Made by a program: the position numbers and the translations under genes. A stretch of DNA of 64,000 bases, from positions 186,001 through 250,000 of the forward strand of contig NZ_JAPEMT010000001.1 in NCBI RefSeq assembly GCF_026342435.1, given 5' to 3'. Numbering within the stretch: the stretch's first letter is position 1; every line of letters begins with the position of its first letter. The notes beneath the pieces are model-generated. The model had not been told where the DNA came from, did not search any database, and saw only the letters and a list, made by a program, of their open reading frames with translations. Below, one piece after another: positions 47,238-56,603 of this stretch. The DNA is from Streptomyces sp. NBC_00237 (GTDB taxonomy: Bacteria > Actinomycetota > Actinomycetes > Streptomycetales > Streptomycetaceae).

Positions 47238-48379
47238 TGGACACCCTCCGCCATGCCGTGCTGATTGTTCTGGTCGACAGCATGGGCATGCTGTGCTTCA
47301 TAGAAGACACCGGCTCCCCGGAGCGCGATCTCCCGCGCAGCTTCGAGGTACGACAGCGAGCCACTGGAGCTCGGGTCGTAGGTGAGCACGGTCTGCCCAT
47401 AACTGGGAGCCTCCGAGATCCGGACGGACCTCGGGATGCTGGTCTTGAGGACTTCCTTGGCGAAGTGACTGCGCACTTCTTCCGCCACCTGCGAGGCGAG
47501 CCTGGTCCGACCGTCGTACATGGTCAGCAGGATCGTCGAGACGTGGAGCTCGGGATTGAGGTGCCCACGCACCAGTTCCACGTTCCGAAGGAGCTGGCCG
47601 AGTCCTTCCAGCGCGTAGTACTCGCACTGAATGGGGATCAGGACTTCCTCACCGGCGACCATCGCGTTGACCGTCAGCAGTCCCAGCGACGGCGGGCAGT
47701 CGATGAGGACGTAGTCCAGCGGCTGCTCATACGCCTGAATGGCCCGCTGGAGTCTGCTCTCACGTGCCACCAGAGACACCAGCTCGATCTCCGCACCCGC
47801 GAGATCGATGGTGGCCGGGGCGCAGAAGAGCCCTTCGACGTCTCGGACGGGCTGGACCACGTCCGACAGCGGCTTGCTGTCGATCAGCACGTCATAAATG
47901 GACGGGACTTCGGAGTGGTGGTCGATTCCCAGCGCCGTGGAGGCGTTGCCCTGCGGGTCGAGGTCGATCACAAGGACCCGCGCACCGTGCAGTGCGAGCG
48001 AGGCGGCGAGGTTGACCGTGGACGTGGTCTTCCCCACTCCGCCCTTCTGGTTGGCGACCACCATCACGCGTGTCTGCTCAGGCTTCGGCAGACCCTCGCG
48101 GGTACGACCGAGGGCGTCCACCGCCACTTGGGCAGCACGACCGATGGGTGTGTCGTCCGGCAGGGGAGATGTTTCACGTGAAACATCGGCTCCTGCCGCT
48201 TCAGTACGGGGGCCGGGGACCGGATCGGTCATCGGTCCCGCGATGTTGGCGTCGGACCGCAAGGATTCACTCTCCTCGACTTCAGGCTCGTAGTGCTCAG
48301 AGCCTGTCACGCTTAGGGGGTCATGAACCAGTGAGGCCCGTTCCCCTGTGGAAGAACCCGCCCTTGTGGACAACCCCAT
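47234..48379 (-). CDS. parA: Chromosome-partitioning ATPase ParA
   Basis: The 381-aa protein from ATG 48379 has an acidic, variable N-terminal region and then the deviant Walker A motif KGGVGKTT (residues 112-119). DLDPQGNAS and VLIDCPPSLGLLTVNA follow. It forms filaments that position ParB-bound origins during sporulation. AAAGG lies just upstream of this ATG; a frame extension to 48472 begins within parS-derived MFHVK and is unlikely, and an internal ATG at 48235 is also possible. A DnaA box covers codons 3-5 and a parS encodes DVSRETS. Confidence 0.94.
   Translation of the reverse strand: MGLSTRAGSSTGERASLVHDPLSVTGSEHYEPEVEESESLRSDANIAGPMTDPVPGPRTEAAGADVSRETSPLPDDTPIGRAAQVAVDALGRTREGLPKPEQTRVMVVANQKGGVGKTTSTVNLAASLALHGARVLVIDLDPQGNASTALGIDHHSEVPSIYDVLIDSKPLSDVVQPVRDVEGLFCAPATIDLAGAEIELVSLVARESRLQRAIQAYEQPLDYVLIDCPPSLGLLTVNAMVAGEEVLIPIQCEYYALEGLGQLLRNVELVRGHLNPELHVSTILLTMYDGRTRLASQVAEEVRSHFAKEVLKTSIPRSVRISEAPSYGQTVLTYDPSSSGSLSYLEAAREIALRGAGVFYEAQHAHAVDQNNQHGMAEGVQ
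48171..48184. other. parS site inside parA
   Basis: Perfect GTTTCACGTGAAAC in the frame V-S-R-E-T of ParA's N-terminal region. Confidence 0.95.
48365..48373 (-). promoter_or_regulatory. DnaA box at the parA start
   Basis: TGTGGACAA is the perfect box TTGTCCACA on the minus strand, lying in the first codons of parA. DnaA binding here could affect parAB expression; that is inference. Confidence 0.45.
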
Positions 48380-48456
48380 GACCCTTTCGGGTCTCGATTC
48401 GTGCGGAGCGGCAGCAGCACGGCCCCGGCTGATGATTCCTTGCAGCAACGAGCGAC

Positions 48457-48470
48457 GTTTCACGTGAAAC
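48457..48470. other. parS site upstream of parA
   Basis: Perfect GTTTCACGTGAAAC in the rsmG-parA spacer. Confidence 0.95.
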
Positions 48471-48578
48471 ACGATGCATGCGGGGGCTCACCGGAAGCCC
48501 CCGACACTCCGCGCCGCCCAGGCGCGGCACCTTGTATGGCGCATCGCGGAGCGGCCCGCCCCGTCAGCGGCCCGCCGT

Positions 48579-49298
48579 TCAGCGGCGGCGGCGCGTCCTG
48601 CTGGTCCTCGCCGCCTTGGCCCGCTTCGCCGCGAAGCGCACGCCACCCGGGCTCTCGCCCACCTCGACGCGTACGACCGTGGACAACGGGTCCACCACCC
48701 CCGCGCCGACCTGGAGCACCTCGGTATGCACCACGCCCAGCTTGCTGAGCGCGGCCCGCGCGCCCTTGAGTTCCTCCTCGGCGGTGTCGCCCTTGAGCGC
48801 GAGCATCTCGCCGTACGGACGCAGCAGGGGAACGCCCCATCCCGCCAGCCGGTCCAGAGGTGCCACCGCACGAGCGGTCACCACGTGGACGGGCTCCACC
48901 TTGCCCATGACCTCTTCGGCTCGGCCCCGTACGACGGTGACGTGGTCCAGTCCCAGCAGCTCGACGACTTCCTGGAGGAAGTTCGTGCGCCGCAGCAGCG
49001 GTTCCAGCAGAGTGATCTTCAGGTCCGGGCGGGCCAGGGCAAGCGGGATGCCGGGCAGGCCGGCACCCGAGCCGACGTCGCAGACGGTGATGTTCTGCGG
49101 CACGACCTCCGAGAGGACGGCACAGTTCAACAGGTGCCGCTCCCACAGGCGCGGTACTTCGCGCGGGCCGATCAGACCGCGCTCGACCCCCGCGTCCGCG
49201 AGGAGCTCGGCGTACCGAACGGCCTGCGGGAAGAACTCACCGAATACCGCCTTGGCCTCGTCGGGCGCCTGGGGAAGCTCCGCTGCTGCCTCCGTCAC
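48579..49298 (-). CDS. rsmG: 16S rRNA (guanine527-N7)-methyltransferase RsmG
   Basis: The 239-aa protein is the usual length of actinobacterial RsmG. The SAM-binding motif is VCDVGSGAGLPGIPLALARPD. It methylates 16S rRNA G527; loss gives low-level streptomycin resistance in Streptomyces. The GTG at 49298 is chosen because GGAAGG lies 9 nt upstream. A basic tail (RFAAKRAKAARTSRTRRRR) ends the protein. Confidence 0.95.
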   Translation of the reverse strand: MTEAAAELPQAPDEAKAVFGEFFPQAVRYAELLADAGVERGLIGPREVPRLWERHLLNCAVLSEVVPQNITVCDVGSGAGLPGIPLALARPDLKITLLEPLLRRTNFLQEVVELLGLDHVTVVRGRAEEVMGKVEPVHVVTARAVAPLDRLAGWGVPLLRPYGEMLALKGDTAEEELKGARAALSKLGVVHTEVLQVGAGVVDPLSTVVRVEVGESPGGVRFAAKRAKAARTSRTRRRR

Positions 49299-49352
49299 GG
49301 GGACCGTCCTTCCGTACCGCACTGTGGTGGCTGAATATCAGGCTGACAAAGA

Positions 49353-49387
49353 TCGGCCCCGTCTGAGAACAGAACAGACGGGGCCGA
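49353..49387 (-). terminator. Hairpin between jag and rsmG
   Basis: A perfect 13-bp stem (49353-49365 with 49375-49387) with a 9-nt loop lies 17 bp past the jag stop. It ends or attenuates the rpmH-rnpA-yidD-yidC-jag transcript. Confidence 0.85.
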
Positions 49388-49403
49388 CAAAGCACGTATC
49401 CGG

Positions 49404-49922
49404 TCAGGCCGGGAGAACGACGACGAAACGCTGGGGCTCCTCGCCCTCGGACTCACTGCGCAGACCCGCCGCGGCGACCGCGTCGTGCACGACCTTGCGC
49501 TCGAACGGCGTCATAGGGTCGAGCTTCACGGGTGCGCCCGAGGTCTTGGCCTCGTCCGCCGCCTTGGCGCCGATCTCCGCGAGTTCCTCGCGCTTCTTGG
49601 CGCGGAAGCCCGCGATGTCCAGCATCAACCGGCTGCGGTCACCGGTCTCGCGGTGCACGGCCAGCCGAGTCAGCTCCTGAAGTGCTTCGAGCACCTCGCC
49701 GTCACGGCCCACGAGCTTCTGGAGGTCGCGGCCGTTGGAGTCGCTGATGATCGAGACAGCGGCCCGGTCGGCCTCGACGTCCATGTCGATGTCGCCGTCC
49801 AGGTCGGCGATGTCGAGCAGACCCTCAAGGTAGTCGGCCGCGATCTCGCCCTCCTGCTCCAGGCGCGACAGGGTGTCGGTGGCCTCGGCGGGCGCGGAGG
49901 AAGTGGTGGTGCCGTCCGTCAC
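49404..49922 (-). CDS. jag: Jag-family RNA-binding protein (KhpB-like)
   Basis: The 172-aa protein has a KH domain (DRAAVSIISDSNGRDLQKLVGRDGEVLEALQELTRL) and a C-terminal R3H domain (DPMTPFERKVVHDAVAAAGLRSESEGEEPQRFVV). It lacks the long N-terminal Jag domain of Bacillus. The role is RNA binding linked to membrane-protein insertion or cell division. AAGGAG precedes the GTG at 49922; it follows yidC after 14 bp. Confidence 0.93.
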   Translation of the reverse strand: MTDGTTTSSAPAEATDTLSRLEQEGEIAADYLEGLLDIADLDGDIDMDVEADRAAVSIISDSNGRDLQKLVGRDGEVLEALQELTRLAVHRETGDRSRLMLDIAGFRAKKREELAEIGAKAADEAKTSGAPVKLDPMTPFERKVVHDAVAAAGLRSESEGEEPQRFVVVLPA

Positions 49923-49936
49923 TGGAGGACTCCTTC

Positions 49937-51196
49937 TTACTTCTTGGACGGGTGCTTGGGCCGCTGCGGACCCTTGCGCTGCCCGGACTTGGCTTGGGAT
50001 CGGGCGGGCTTGCCCGCCGCCGTGGACGTGGCGTCCTGCGGTGCGTCCTGCTTCTCCAGGGAGGTCTTGGAGACGGAGTCCTCGGGTGCCCTGGCCGTCG
50101 TGCCCTGCTGGGCGGTGGCGGTCTGACGCTTCGCCTTGGTCTGACGCTTGGGCTGCTGCCGCTTGGCGACCGACGCGCCGCCCTCGGCCTCGGCGAGCGC
50201 GGTCGTGCTCTTGGAGACCGTGCCGTCCGCCTCGGCGACGAAACCGGCCTTGGCCAGACCGGTGATGAACTTGCGCTCGACGTCGTTGCGGTCGGTGCCC
50301 TTGGCCACGATCACCTTGATGACGTTGCGCTTGCGCTTCGCCTTCACCACACCGCCCGCGTCCACCGTGGACTTCAGCAGACGCTGGAGGTAGGAGTCCT
50401 GGGCCTTGCTGCCCGGCGTGGGGTTCTGGTTGATGACGTACATCTGCTGGCCCATGGTCCACACGTTGGTGGTCAGCCAGTAGACGAGAACACCGACGGG
50501 GAAGTTGATGCCCATCACCATGAACATCACCGGGAAGATGTACATCATCATCTTCTGCTGCTGCATGAACGGCGTCTTGACCGTGAGGTCGACGTTCTTC
50601 GTCATGAGCTGGCGCTGCGTGAAGAACTGCGAGGCCGACATCATCACGATCATGACCGCGGTGACGATCTTGACCGAGGTCGCCGACGCGTCCAGGCTGG
50701 CGATCTTGTCGGCGCTGTCCATGAACTTCGCCGCCAGCGGAGCACCGAAGATGTGCGCCTGACGGGCGCTCTCCAGCAGCTGGTCGTTGATGACGCCGAT
50801 CTTCTTGCCGTCGGCGATGCTGGAGAGCACGTGGTACAGAGCGAAGAAGAACGGCGACTGCGCCAGGATGGGAAGGCACGAGGAGAGCGGGTTGGTGCCC
50901 GTCTCCTTGTACAGCTTCATCATCTCTTCGGACTGACGCTGCTTGTCGCTCTTGTAGCGCTCCTGGATCGCCTTCATCTTCGGCTGGAGCACCTGCATGT
51001 TCCGCGTCGACTTGATCTGCTTCACGAAGAGCGGGATCAGGCAGATGCGGATCAGCACCACGAGGGACACGATGGACAGGCCCCAGGCCCACCCCGTGTC
51101 AGGTCCGAAGATGAACCCGTACACCTTGTGGAACTGGACGATGACCCAGGAAACGGGCCAGGTGATGAAGCTGAACAGACTGGCAATCGTGTCCAC
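49937..51196 (-). CDS. yidC: Membrane protein insertase YidC
   Basis: The 419-aa protein has an N-terminal helix, a cytoplasmic hairpin ([35 protein letters not shown]), and the conserved five-helix core including FFFALYHVL and [18 protein letters not shown] long basic tail (about 290-419, rich in Lys, Gln, Thr) probably contacts ribosomes. It inserts membrane proteins with or without SecYEG. AAGGAG precedes the GTG at 51196, 3 bp after the yidD stop. Confidence 0.95.
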   Translation of the reverse strand: MDTIASLFSFITWPVSWVIVQFHKVYGFIFGPDTGWAWGLSIVSLVVLIRICLIPLFVKQIKSTRNMQVLQPKMKAIQERYKSDKQRQSEEMMKLYKETGTNPLSSCLPILAQSPFFFALYHVLSSIADGKKIGVINDQLLESARQAHIFGAPLAAKFMDSADKIASLDASATSVKIVTAVMIVMMSASQFFTQRQLMTKNVDLTVKTPFMQQQKMMMYIFPVMFMVMGINFPVGVLVYWLTTNVWTMGQQMYVINQNPTPGSKAQDSYLQRLLKSTVDAGGVVKAKRKRNVIKVIVAKGTDRNDVERKFITGLAKAGFVAEADGTVSKSTTALAEAEGGASVAKRQQPKRQTKAKRQTATAQQGTTARAPEDSVSKTSLEKQDAPQDATSTAAGKPARSQAKSGQRKGPQRPKHPSKK

Positions 51197-51199
51197 TAA

Positions 51200-51556
51200 T
51201 CAAGCTCCTTGAGCATTGGGCGAGGTCTCTGCGGCCGGGCTCGGGTTCTGGTCGGATCCCGGAGAAGACACGCCGACGGCGGACTTCTCGCCCTTGCTTC
51301 CGCGCCACGCGTCGCGCAGCGCTTCGTGCCAACGACGGCGGGTGCGTGGTGGCACGTGGTCCACACCGCCGGGCGACCACGGGTTGCACCGCAGGATGCG
51401 CCAGGCCGTGAGGGCTGTGCCCTTCACCGCGCCGTGCCGGTCGATGGCCGTGAATCCGTAGTGGGAACACGACGGGTAGTACCTGCAGACCGGCCCGAGC
51501 AGCGGGCTGATGGTCCACTGGTACAGCTTGATAAGGGCCAGTAGCGGGTACTTCAT
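51200..51556 (-). CDS. yidD: Membrane protein insertion efficiency factor YidD
   Basis: The 118-aa protein has the YidD signature [35 protein letters not shown] and [11 protein letters not shown]. It aids YidC-dependent insertion. It overlaps rnpA by 4 bp (ATGA) and is followed directly by yidC, so translation is coupled. A Ser/Pro/Ala-rich tail is extra. Confidence 0.94.
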   Translation of the reverse strand: MKYPLLALIKLYQWTISPLLGPVCRYYPSCSHYGFTAIDRHGAVKGTALTAWRILRCNPWSPGGVDHVPPRTRRRWHEALRDAWRGSKGEKSAVGVSSPGSDQNPSPAAETSPNAQGA

Positions 51557-51954
51557 CGCGTGCCTCTCCCCCGACCTTCGGTATGGGGAGCCCCGCCCAG
51601 CAACCGCTGAAGTGCGGCGTCCAGGTCTCGGGCCAGCTGTGCGTGGTCGGCGTCACCCGCTCCGGGCAGCGCCCGTACGACCACCAGGCTACCGGGGGGC
51701 AGCTCGGCGATCCGTTCGCGCATGAGATGGCGGAGTCTGCGCTTCACCGCATTGCGTACGACAGCGACCCCGACGGCCTTGCTCACGACGAAACCCGCAC
51801 GCGTCGGGGGAGTGCTCTCCCCTGCCGCGTGCGGGTCCGTTGCACCGCTACTGCGTAGATGGACGACGAGAAGCGGGCGGCCTGCGCGTCGCCCTCGTCG
51901 TACCGCGGTTGCGAAGTCCTCGCGCCGCCTCAGCCGATTCTCGGTAGGCAGCAC
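51553..51954 (-). CDS. rnpA: Ribonuclease P protein component
   Basis: The 133-aa basic protein has the RnpA signature [22 protein letters not shown]. It binds RNase P RNA and matures tRNA 5' ends. It starts with GTG at 51954, 18 bp after rpmH. Confidence 0.96.
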   Translation of the reverse strand: MLPTENRLRRREDFATAVRRGRRAGRPLLVVHLRSSGATDPHAAGESTPPTRAGFVVSKAVGVAVVRNAVKRRLRHLMRERIAELPPGSLVVVRALPGAGDADHAQLARDLDAALQRLLGGAPHTEGRGRGTR

Positions 51955-51972
51955 GTCATGACCCGTACGGGA

Positions 51973-52110
51973 TCAGGCGGACAGCTCAGTGCGGCCCTTG
52001 GCACGGCGGTTCGCCAGGATGGCGCGGCCGGCGCGGGTACGCATGCGCAGACGGAAGCCGTGGGTCTTGGCACGACGGCGGTTGTTCGGCTGGAAGGTGC
52101 GCTTGCTCAC
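51973..52110 (-). CDS. rpmH: 50S ribosomal protein L34
   Basis: The 45-aa protein ([19 protein letters not shown]...) is a classic L34. The GTG at 52110 has GGAG 10 nt upstream. It heads the rpmH-rnpA-yidD-yidC-jag operon and is divergent from dnaA. Confidence 0.97.
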   Translation of the reverse strand: MSKRTFQPNNRRRAKTHGFRLRMRTRAGRAILANRRAKGRTELSA

Positions 52111-52508
52111 TCGGGGGCTCCAGAAATGAATCGGGGGTGGCGAACACATCGCCTGGCTGTCACCGTGCGCCCACGAGGAAGCTCGCAACGCTCTCAGTGC
52201 ACCGCTTCACGATCATTGACCATGATCTTTGCCCATCGGAGGCAGGCGGCAGCAGCCATCGACAACTCGACCTGGTTACGGTACGCGCGGCTACGCCATC
52301 CGGTCAAACCGGGGCTTGTCGGGGGCCCTCTGTGCACAGCCTGTGGACAACAACTTGAACCGTGTGAGCTGCCACGACTACCGTGGCACAACCAGGATTC
52401 AGGCATTCGTCGACATGCGGCCCTTGTGTCCCTGCCCGTCCAGCCTGTCCTTCCCGTCCCGTCCCTTAAGAACCACACCTTCGTGGGACCTGTGAGAGAG
52501 CGTGCCCT
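52111..52508. promoter_or_regulatory. rpmH-dnaA divergent spacer with a DnaA box
   Basis: This 398-bp spacer holds the promoters of the L34 operon and of dnaA. TGTGGACAA at 52342-52350 is a perfect DnaA box on the minus strand, 159 bp upstream of the dnaA start; binding there is expected to allow autoregulation. No further gene is seen. Confidence 0.65.
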
Positions 52509-54350
52509 GTGGCTGACGTACCTGCCGATCTTGCCGCAGTGTGGCCGCGCGTGCTGGAGCACCTGCTCGGGGAGGGACAGCAGGGTGTCGAGGCCAAGGA
52601 CAAGCAGTGGATCGAGCGCTGCCAGCCCCTCGCGCTGGTCGCCGACACCGCCCTGCTGGCCGTGCCCAACGAGTACAGCAAGCAGGTCCTGGAGGGGCGT
52701 CTCGCGCCGCTCATCAGTGAGGCGCTGAGCCGCGAGTGCGGCCGCCCGATCCGGATCGCCATCACCGTCGACGACTCCGTCGGCGAGTCCCCGGCGCCCG
52801 TACGGCAGCAGTCCCACCAGCCCACCTCGTACCCGGTGCAGCGCCAGCAGCAGGGGCAGCCCGGGCAGCAGCGCGACGAGCCGCAGCAGCGTGACGTCCG
52901 CGACGACCGTGACGCGTACGACGCCTACGGTCACCGCCCGTCCGACGACGGCCTGCCCACCGCCCGCCCCGCCTATCCCGAGTACCGCCAGCAGTCGCGC
53001 CCCGCGCCCGGCACCTGGCCCGGCTCTCAGGAGGACCACGGCGGCTGGCAGCAGCCCCGGCTCGGCGGCTTCCAGGAGCGCGACCCCTACTCCCGGCCGC
53101 CGCAGCACGACTACCGCTCGCAGCTCCCGGACCGGCAGTCCTACGACCAGCAGCCGTCGTACGAGCAGCAGCGGCAGGAGCGGGCGGAGCGCCAGGACCG
53201 CCAAGACCGGCAGGAGCAGGGCCCCCGGCACGGCGGCGGGCCCGGCCTGCCCGGCGGAAGCGGCGCCCCCGGCCCGCTCGCCGCGCAGCCCGCACCGGCT
53301 CCGGGCCCCGGCGAGCCGCACGCGCGGCTGAACCCGAAGTACCTCTTCGACACCTTCGTCATCGGCTCGTCGAACCGTTTCGCGCACGCGGCCGCGGTCG
53401 CCGTCGCCGAAGCGCCCGCGAAGGCGTACAACCCGCTCTTCATCTACGGGGAGTCCGGGCTCGGCAAGACGCACCTGCTGCACGCGATCGGCCACTACGC
53501 GCGCAGCCTCTATCCGGGCACGCGGGTGCGGTACGTGAGCTCGGAGGAGTTCACGAACGAGTTCATCAACTCCATCCGCGACGGCAAGGGCGACGCGTTC
53601 CGCAAGCGCTACCGCGACGTGGACATCCTGCTCGTCGACGACATCCAGTTCCTCGCGAGCAAGGAGTCGACGCAGGAGGAGTTCTTCCACACCTTCAACA
53701 CCCTGCACAACGCGAACAAGCAGATCGTGCTGTCCTCCGACCGGCCGCCCAAGCAGCTGGTGACGCTGGAGGACCGGCTGCGCAACCGCTTCGAGTGGGG
53801 TCTGACGACCGACGTGCAGCCGCCGGAGCTGGAGACGCGGATCGCGATCCTCCGCAAGAAGGCGGTGCAGGAGCAGCTCAACGCCCCGCCGGAGGTGCTG
53901 GAGTTCATCGCCTCCCGCATCTCGCGCAACATCCGCGAGCTGGAGGGGGCGCTGATCCGGGTCACGGCCTTCGCGAGCCTGAACCGGCAGCCGGTGGACC
54001 TCGGTCTCACCGAGCAGGTGCTCAAGGACCTGATTCCCGGCGGCGAGGACGCGTCGCCGGAGATCACCGCACCGGCCATCATGTCGGCGACCGCGGACTA
54101 CTTCGGTCTGACGGTGGACGACCTGTGCGGATCGTCGCGCAGCCGTGTGCTGGTGACGGCCCGGCAGATCGCGATGTACCTGTGCCGCGAGCTGACCGAC
54201 CTGTCACTGCCGAAGATCGGCGCGCAGTTCGGCGGCCGCGACCATACGACCGTGATGCACGCGGACCGGAAGATCCGCGCCCTGATGGCGGAGCGGCGCT
54301 CGATCTACAACCAGGTCACGGAGCTCACCAACCGCATCAAGAACGGCTGA
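52509..54350 (+). CDS. dnaA: Chromosomal replication initiator DnaA
   Basis: The 613-aa AAA+ initiator binds DnaA boxes and melts oriC. Domain I (1-90, [15 protein letters not shown]) is followed by a long domain II (about 90-270) rich in Gln, Arg, Pro, Tyr and Gly. Domain III has Walker [10 protein letters not shown] (near 313) and Walker [12 protein letters not shown] (near 372). Domain IV has the signature [21 protein letters not shown]. Domain II is much longer than in E. coli, as expected for Streptomyces. The start is GTG at 52509. Confidence 0.98.
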   Translation: MADVPADLAAVWPRVLEHLLGEGQQGVEAKDKQWIERCQPLALVADTALLAVPNEYSKQVLEGRLAPLISEALSRECGRPIRIAITVDDSVGESPAPVRQQSHQPTSYPVQRQQQGQPGQQRDEPQQRDVRDDRDAYDAYGHRPSDDGLPTARPAYPEYRQQSRPAPGTWPGSQEDHGGWQQPRLGGFQERDPYSRPPQHDYRSQLPDRQSYDQQPSYEQQRQERAERQDRQDRQEQGPRHGGGPGLPGGSGAPGPLAAQPAPAPGPGEPHARLNPKYLFDTFVIGSSNRFAHAAAVAVAEAPAKAYNPLFIYGESGLGKTHLLHAIGHYARSLYPGTRVRYVSSEEFTNEFINSIRDGKGDAFRKRYRDVDILLVDDIQFLASKESTQEEFFHTFNTLHNANKQIVLSSDRPPKQLVTLEDRLRNRFEWGLTTDVQPPELETRIAILRKKAVQEQLNAPPEVLEFIASRISRNIRELEGALIRVTAFASLNRQPVDLGLTEQVLKDLIPGGEDASPEITAPAIMSATADYFGLTVDDLCGSSRSRVLVTARQIAMYLCRELTDLSLPKIGAQFGGRDHTTVMHADRKIRALMAERRSIYNQVTELTNRIKNG

Positions 54351-54373
54351 CAGAGACGCTGTCGCAACGCTGA

Positions 54374-54404
54374 GGGCGCCCGGAGAAGCAGTCTCCGGGC
54401 GCCC
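54374..54404 (+). terminator. dnaA terminator
   Basis: Perfect 13-bp stem (54374-54386 with 54392-54404), loop AGCAG, 24 bp past the dnaA stop. Confidence 0.92.
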
Positions 54405-55340
54405 TTCCGTCTGCCCACAGGCTGTGGGAGGCCGGGCCCGTACGTTGCCCCAGAAGCCTTCTCCCGGTGAGTGGTCCGCGCCCCGATCGGCCCGCGGCGG
54501 GTCCCTCCGGGGCCCCTTTCGACGTCGTTGCGGCGCTGTCCCAAGGCTGTTGACGGGTGGTCGGAGGCCGTCGTTGTTCGAATTCGGGTCCTCGGGGTGG
54601 AGTTCTCCACAGATCCTGGGACGATGTTCCGTCCACACCCTGGGGACTGCGAAGTTGTCCAGATTGTGTCCACAGGGGCGGTTGCTGAGACTTCATCAGC
54701 CCAGGTCAGGTGCTTGTGGAATTGTGGCAAACAATAATCCACAGCCTGTGGACAAGTTTTTCGTCCACAGGGGGCCGATCGAGTTGTCCACGGGCGGCCC
54801 ACAGGCTGAGGTGCCTTGTCCCCAGCTTCTCCACACGGCTGTCCACTGTTCGGCAACACGACACCCCCTCTCACCGGGTCGAGTGAAAGGCGTCACACCA
54901 AGGAGGTCGGTTGGGCTGTGGGGAAGGTGGGTAAAGCTGGGGACACAGCTGTGGGGAAGTGACCCCTGCCTGTGCATCGGGTGTGCAGAACTCCGCCCCG
55001 TCCACAGAACAGGCGAGTTGTCCACCGGCTCCACCCACAGGCACGGTGGACAAAAAAGTGGGTCTGAGCTGCGAAAACGGGGTTATCCACCGTTTCCACA
55101 GGCCCTACTACTACTCCCACTAAGAGTTAGCTCGGAATCCGCAAAGAAGAAGGCCCTGTGTACAACTCGGCCCGAAGCCTCCCGGCCGCTCTCGGCCCGA
55201 CTTGACCGGCAGCAGCAACGAGTGTCGGTGGCGTACGTCAGACTGGTCCCCGGTGAACCTCCCCCGCCGACGGCAGGGGGACACCGATCCAGACGACGAA
55301 AGCCAGCAGGGCGAGCCAGCAACAGCAGGAGGCGGTTCCG
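54405..55340. other. oriC: Origin of replication oriC
   Basis: The dnaA-dnaN spacer (936 bp) carries a dense array of DnaA-box-like 9-mers on both strands. The perfect box is TGTGGACAA (54747-54755). Near matches include TTGTCCAGA (54655), GTGTCCACA (54666), TAATCCACA (54735), TCGTCCACA (54761), TTGTCCACG (54784) and TTGTCCCCA (54816). TTCTCCACA occurs at 54603 and 54827, CTGTCCACT at 54839 and TGTGGGGAA at 54917 and 54950. CCGTCCACA occurs at 54629 and 54998. TTGTCCACC (55018), GGTGGACAA (55045), TTATCCACC (55083), GTTTCCACA (55092) and TGTGTACAA (55157) complete the list. Streptomyces origins are known to hold about 19 such boxes. No single AT-rich 13-mer array is obvious. Confidence 0.95.
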
Positions 55341-56471
55341 GTGAAGATCCGGGTGGAGCGCGATGTACTCGCGGAGGCGGTGGCCTGGACGGCCCGCAGC
55401 CTCCCGGCCCGTCCGCCGGTGCCCGTCCTCGCGGGCCTTCTGCTGAAGGCCGAGGAGGGCGCACTGAGCCTCTCCGGCTTCGACTACGAGGTCTCGGCCC
55501 GTGTGTCGGTCGACGCGGAGATCGAGGAGGACGGCACGGTCCTGGTGTCGGGGCGTCTGCTCGCCGACATCTGCCGCGCCCTCCCCAACCGTCCGGTGGA
55601 GATTTCCACAGACGGTGTACGGGCGACCGTGGCCTGCGGCTCCTCGCGATTCACCCTCCACACCCTCCCTGTGGAGGAGTACCCGGCGCTGCCGCAGATG
55701 CCGACCGCCACGGGCACCGTTCCCGGCGAGGTCTTCGCGTCCGCCGCCGCCCAGGTGGCCATCGCCGCCGGCCGTGACGACACGCTGCCCGTCCTCACCG
55801 GTGTGCGCATCGAGATCGAGGGCGACACGGTCACGCTGGCCTCCACCGACCGCTACCGCTTCGCGGTCCGCGAGTTCCTGTGGAAGCCGGAGGACCCGGA
55901 GACCTCCGCGGTCGCCCTGGTGCCCGCCAAGACGCTCCTGGACACCGCCAAGTCCCTGACCAGCGGTGACACGGTCACGATCGCGCTGTCGGGCTCCGGC
56001 GCCGGTGAGGGTCTGATCGGCTTCGAGGGCGCGGGTCGCCGTACGACGACCCGTCTGCTCGAAGGCGACCTGCCGAAGTACCGGACGCTGTTCCCGACCG
56101 AGTTCAACTCGGTGGCCGTCATCGAGACCGCCCCGTTCGTCGAGGCCGTCAAGCGCGTGGCGCTGGTCGCCGAGCGGAACACTCCGGTCCGGCTGACCTT
56201 CGAGCAGGGCGTCCTGATCCTCGAAGCGGGTTCCAGCGACGATGCACAGGCTGTGGAGCGCGTCGACGCCAACCTGGACGGCGACGACATCTCGATCGCC
56301 TTCAACCCGACCTTCCTGCTGGACGGCCTGAGCGCGATCGACTCCCCGGTCGCCCAACTCTCGTTCACCACGTCCACCAAGCCGGCGCTGCTCAGCGGCC
56401 GTCCTGCGGCGGACGCCGAGGCCGACGACGCGTACAAGTACCTGATCATGCCGGTGCGTCTGTCCGGCTGA
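55341..56471 (+). CDS. dnaN: DNA polymerase III beta sliding clamp
   Basis: The 376-aa protein has three clamp domains (about 1-122, 127-253, 254-376), with TDRYRFAVREF (169-179), EGDLPKYRTLF (241-251) and C-terminal YLIMPVRL. It forms the dimeric ring that tethers DNA polymerase. AGGAGG precedes the GTG at 55341. It is the first gene right of oriC. Confidence 0.98.
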   Translation: MKIRVERDVLAEAVAWTARSLPARPPVPVLAGLLLKAEEGALSLSGFDYEVSARVSVDAEIEEDGTVLVSGRLLADICRALPNRPVEISTDGVRATVACGSSRFTLHTLPVEEYPALPQMPTATGTVPGEVFASAAAQVAIAAGRDDTLPVLTGVRIEIEGDTVTLASTDRYRFAVREFLWKPEDPETSAVALVPAKTLLDTAKSLTSGDTVTIALSGSGAGEGLIGFEGAGRRTTTRLLEGDLPKYRTLFPTEFNSVAVIETAPFVEAVKRVALVAERNTPVRLTFEQGVLILEAGSSDDAQAVERVDANLDGDDISIAFNPTFLLDGLSAIDSPVAQLSFTTSTKPALLSGRPAADAEADDAYKYLIMPVRLSG

Positions 56472-56490
56472 TCGCCCAGCAGCGCCGTGC

Positions 56491-56519
56491 AGGCCCGGAG
56501 CCCAGGTGGGCCCGGGCCT
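56491..56519 (+). terminator. Hairpin after dnaN
   Basis: AGGCCCGG (56491-56498) pairs with CCGGGCCT near 56512-56519 with inner GCCC/GGGC pairing, 20 bp past the stop. Confidence 0.6.
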
Positions 56520-56603
56520 CACGTGCCCCTCGGGCCGTCCGCACACGCCGGGCGTAGGCTCGGACCTGGGTACGAATCGCCTCGAAGCTAAAGGAATCTT
56601 CTG

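Noticed and set aside
48380..48472. N-terminal extension of ParA beginning MFHVK
   Set aside because: That start is made by a parS palindrome, which yields MFHVKH-like frames at nearly every parS in the window; an ATG at 48379 is a better start.
54405..55340. Direct repeats in oriC as a CRISPR array
   Set aside because: The repeats are 9-bp DnaA boxes on both strands at irregular spacing, not regular repeats with unique spacers.
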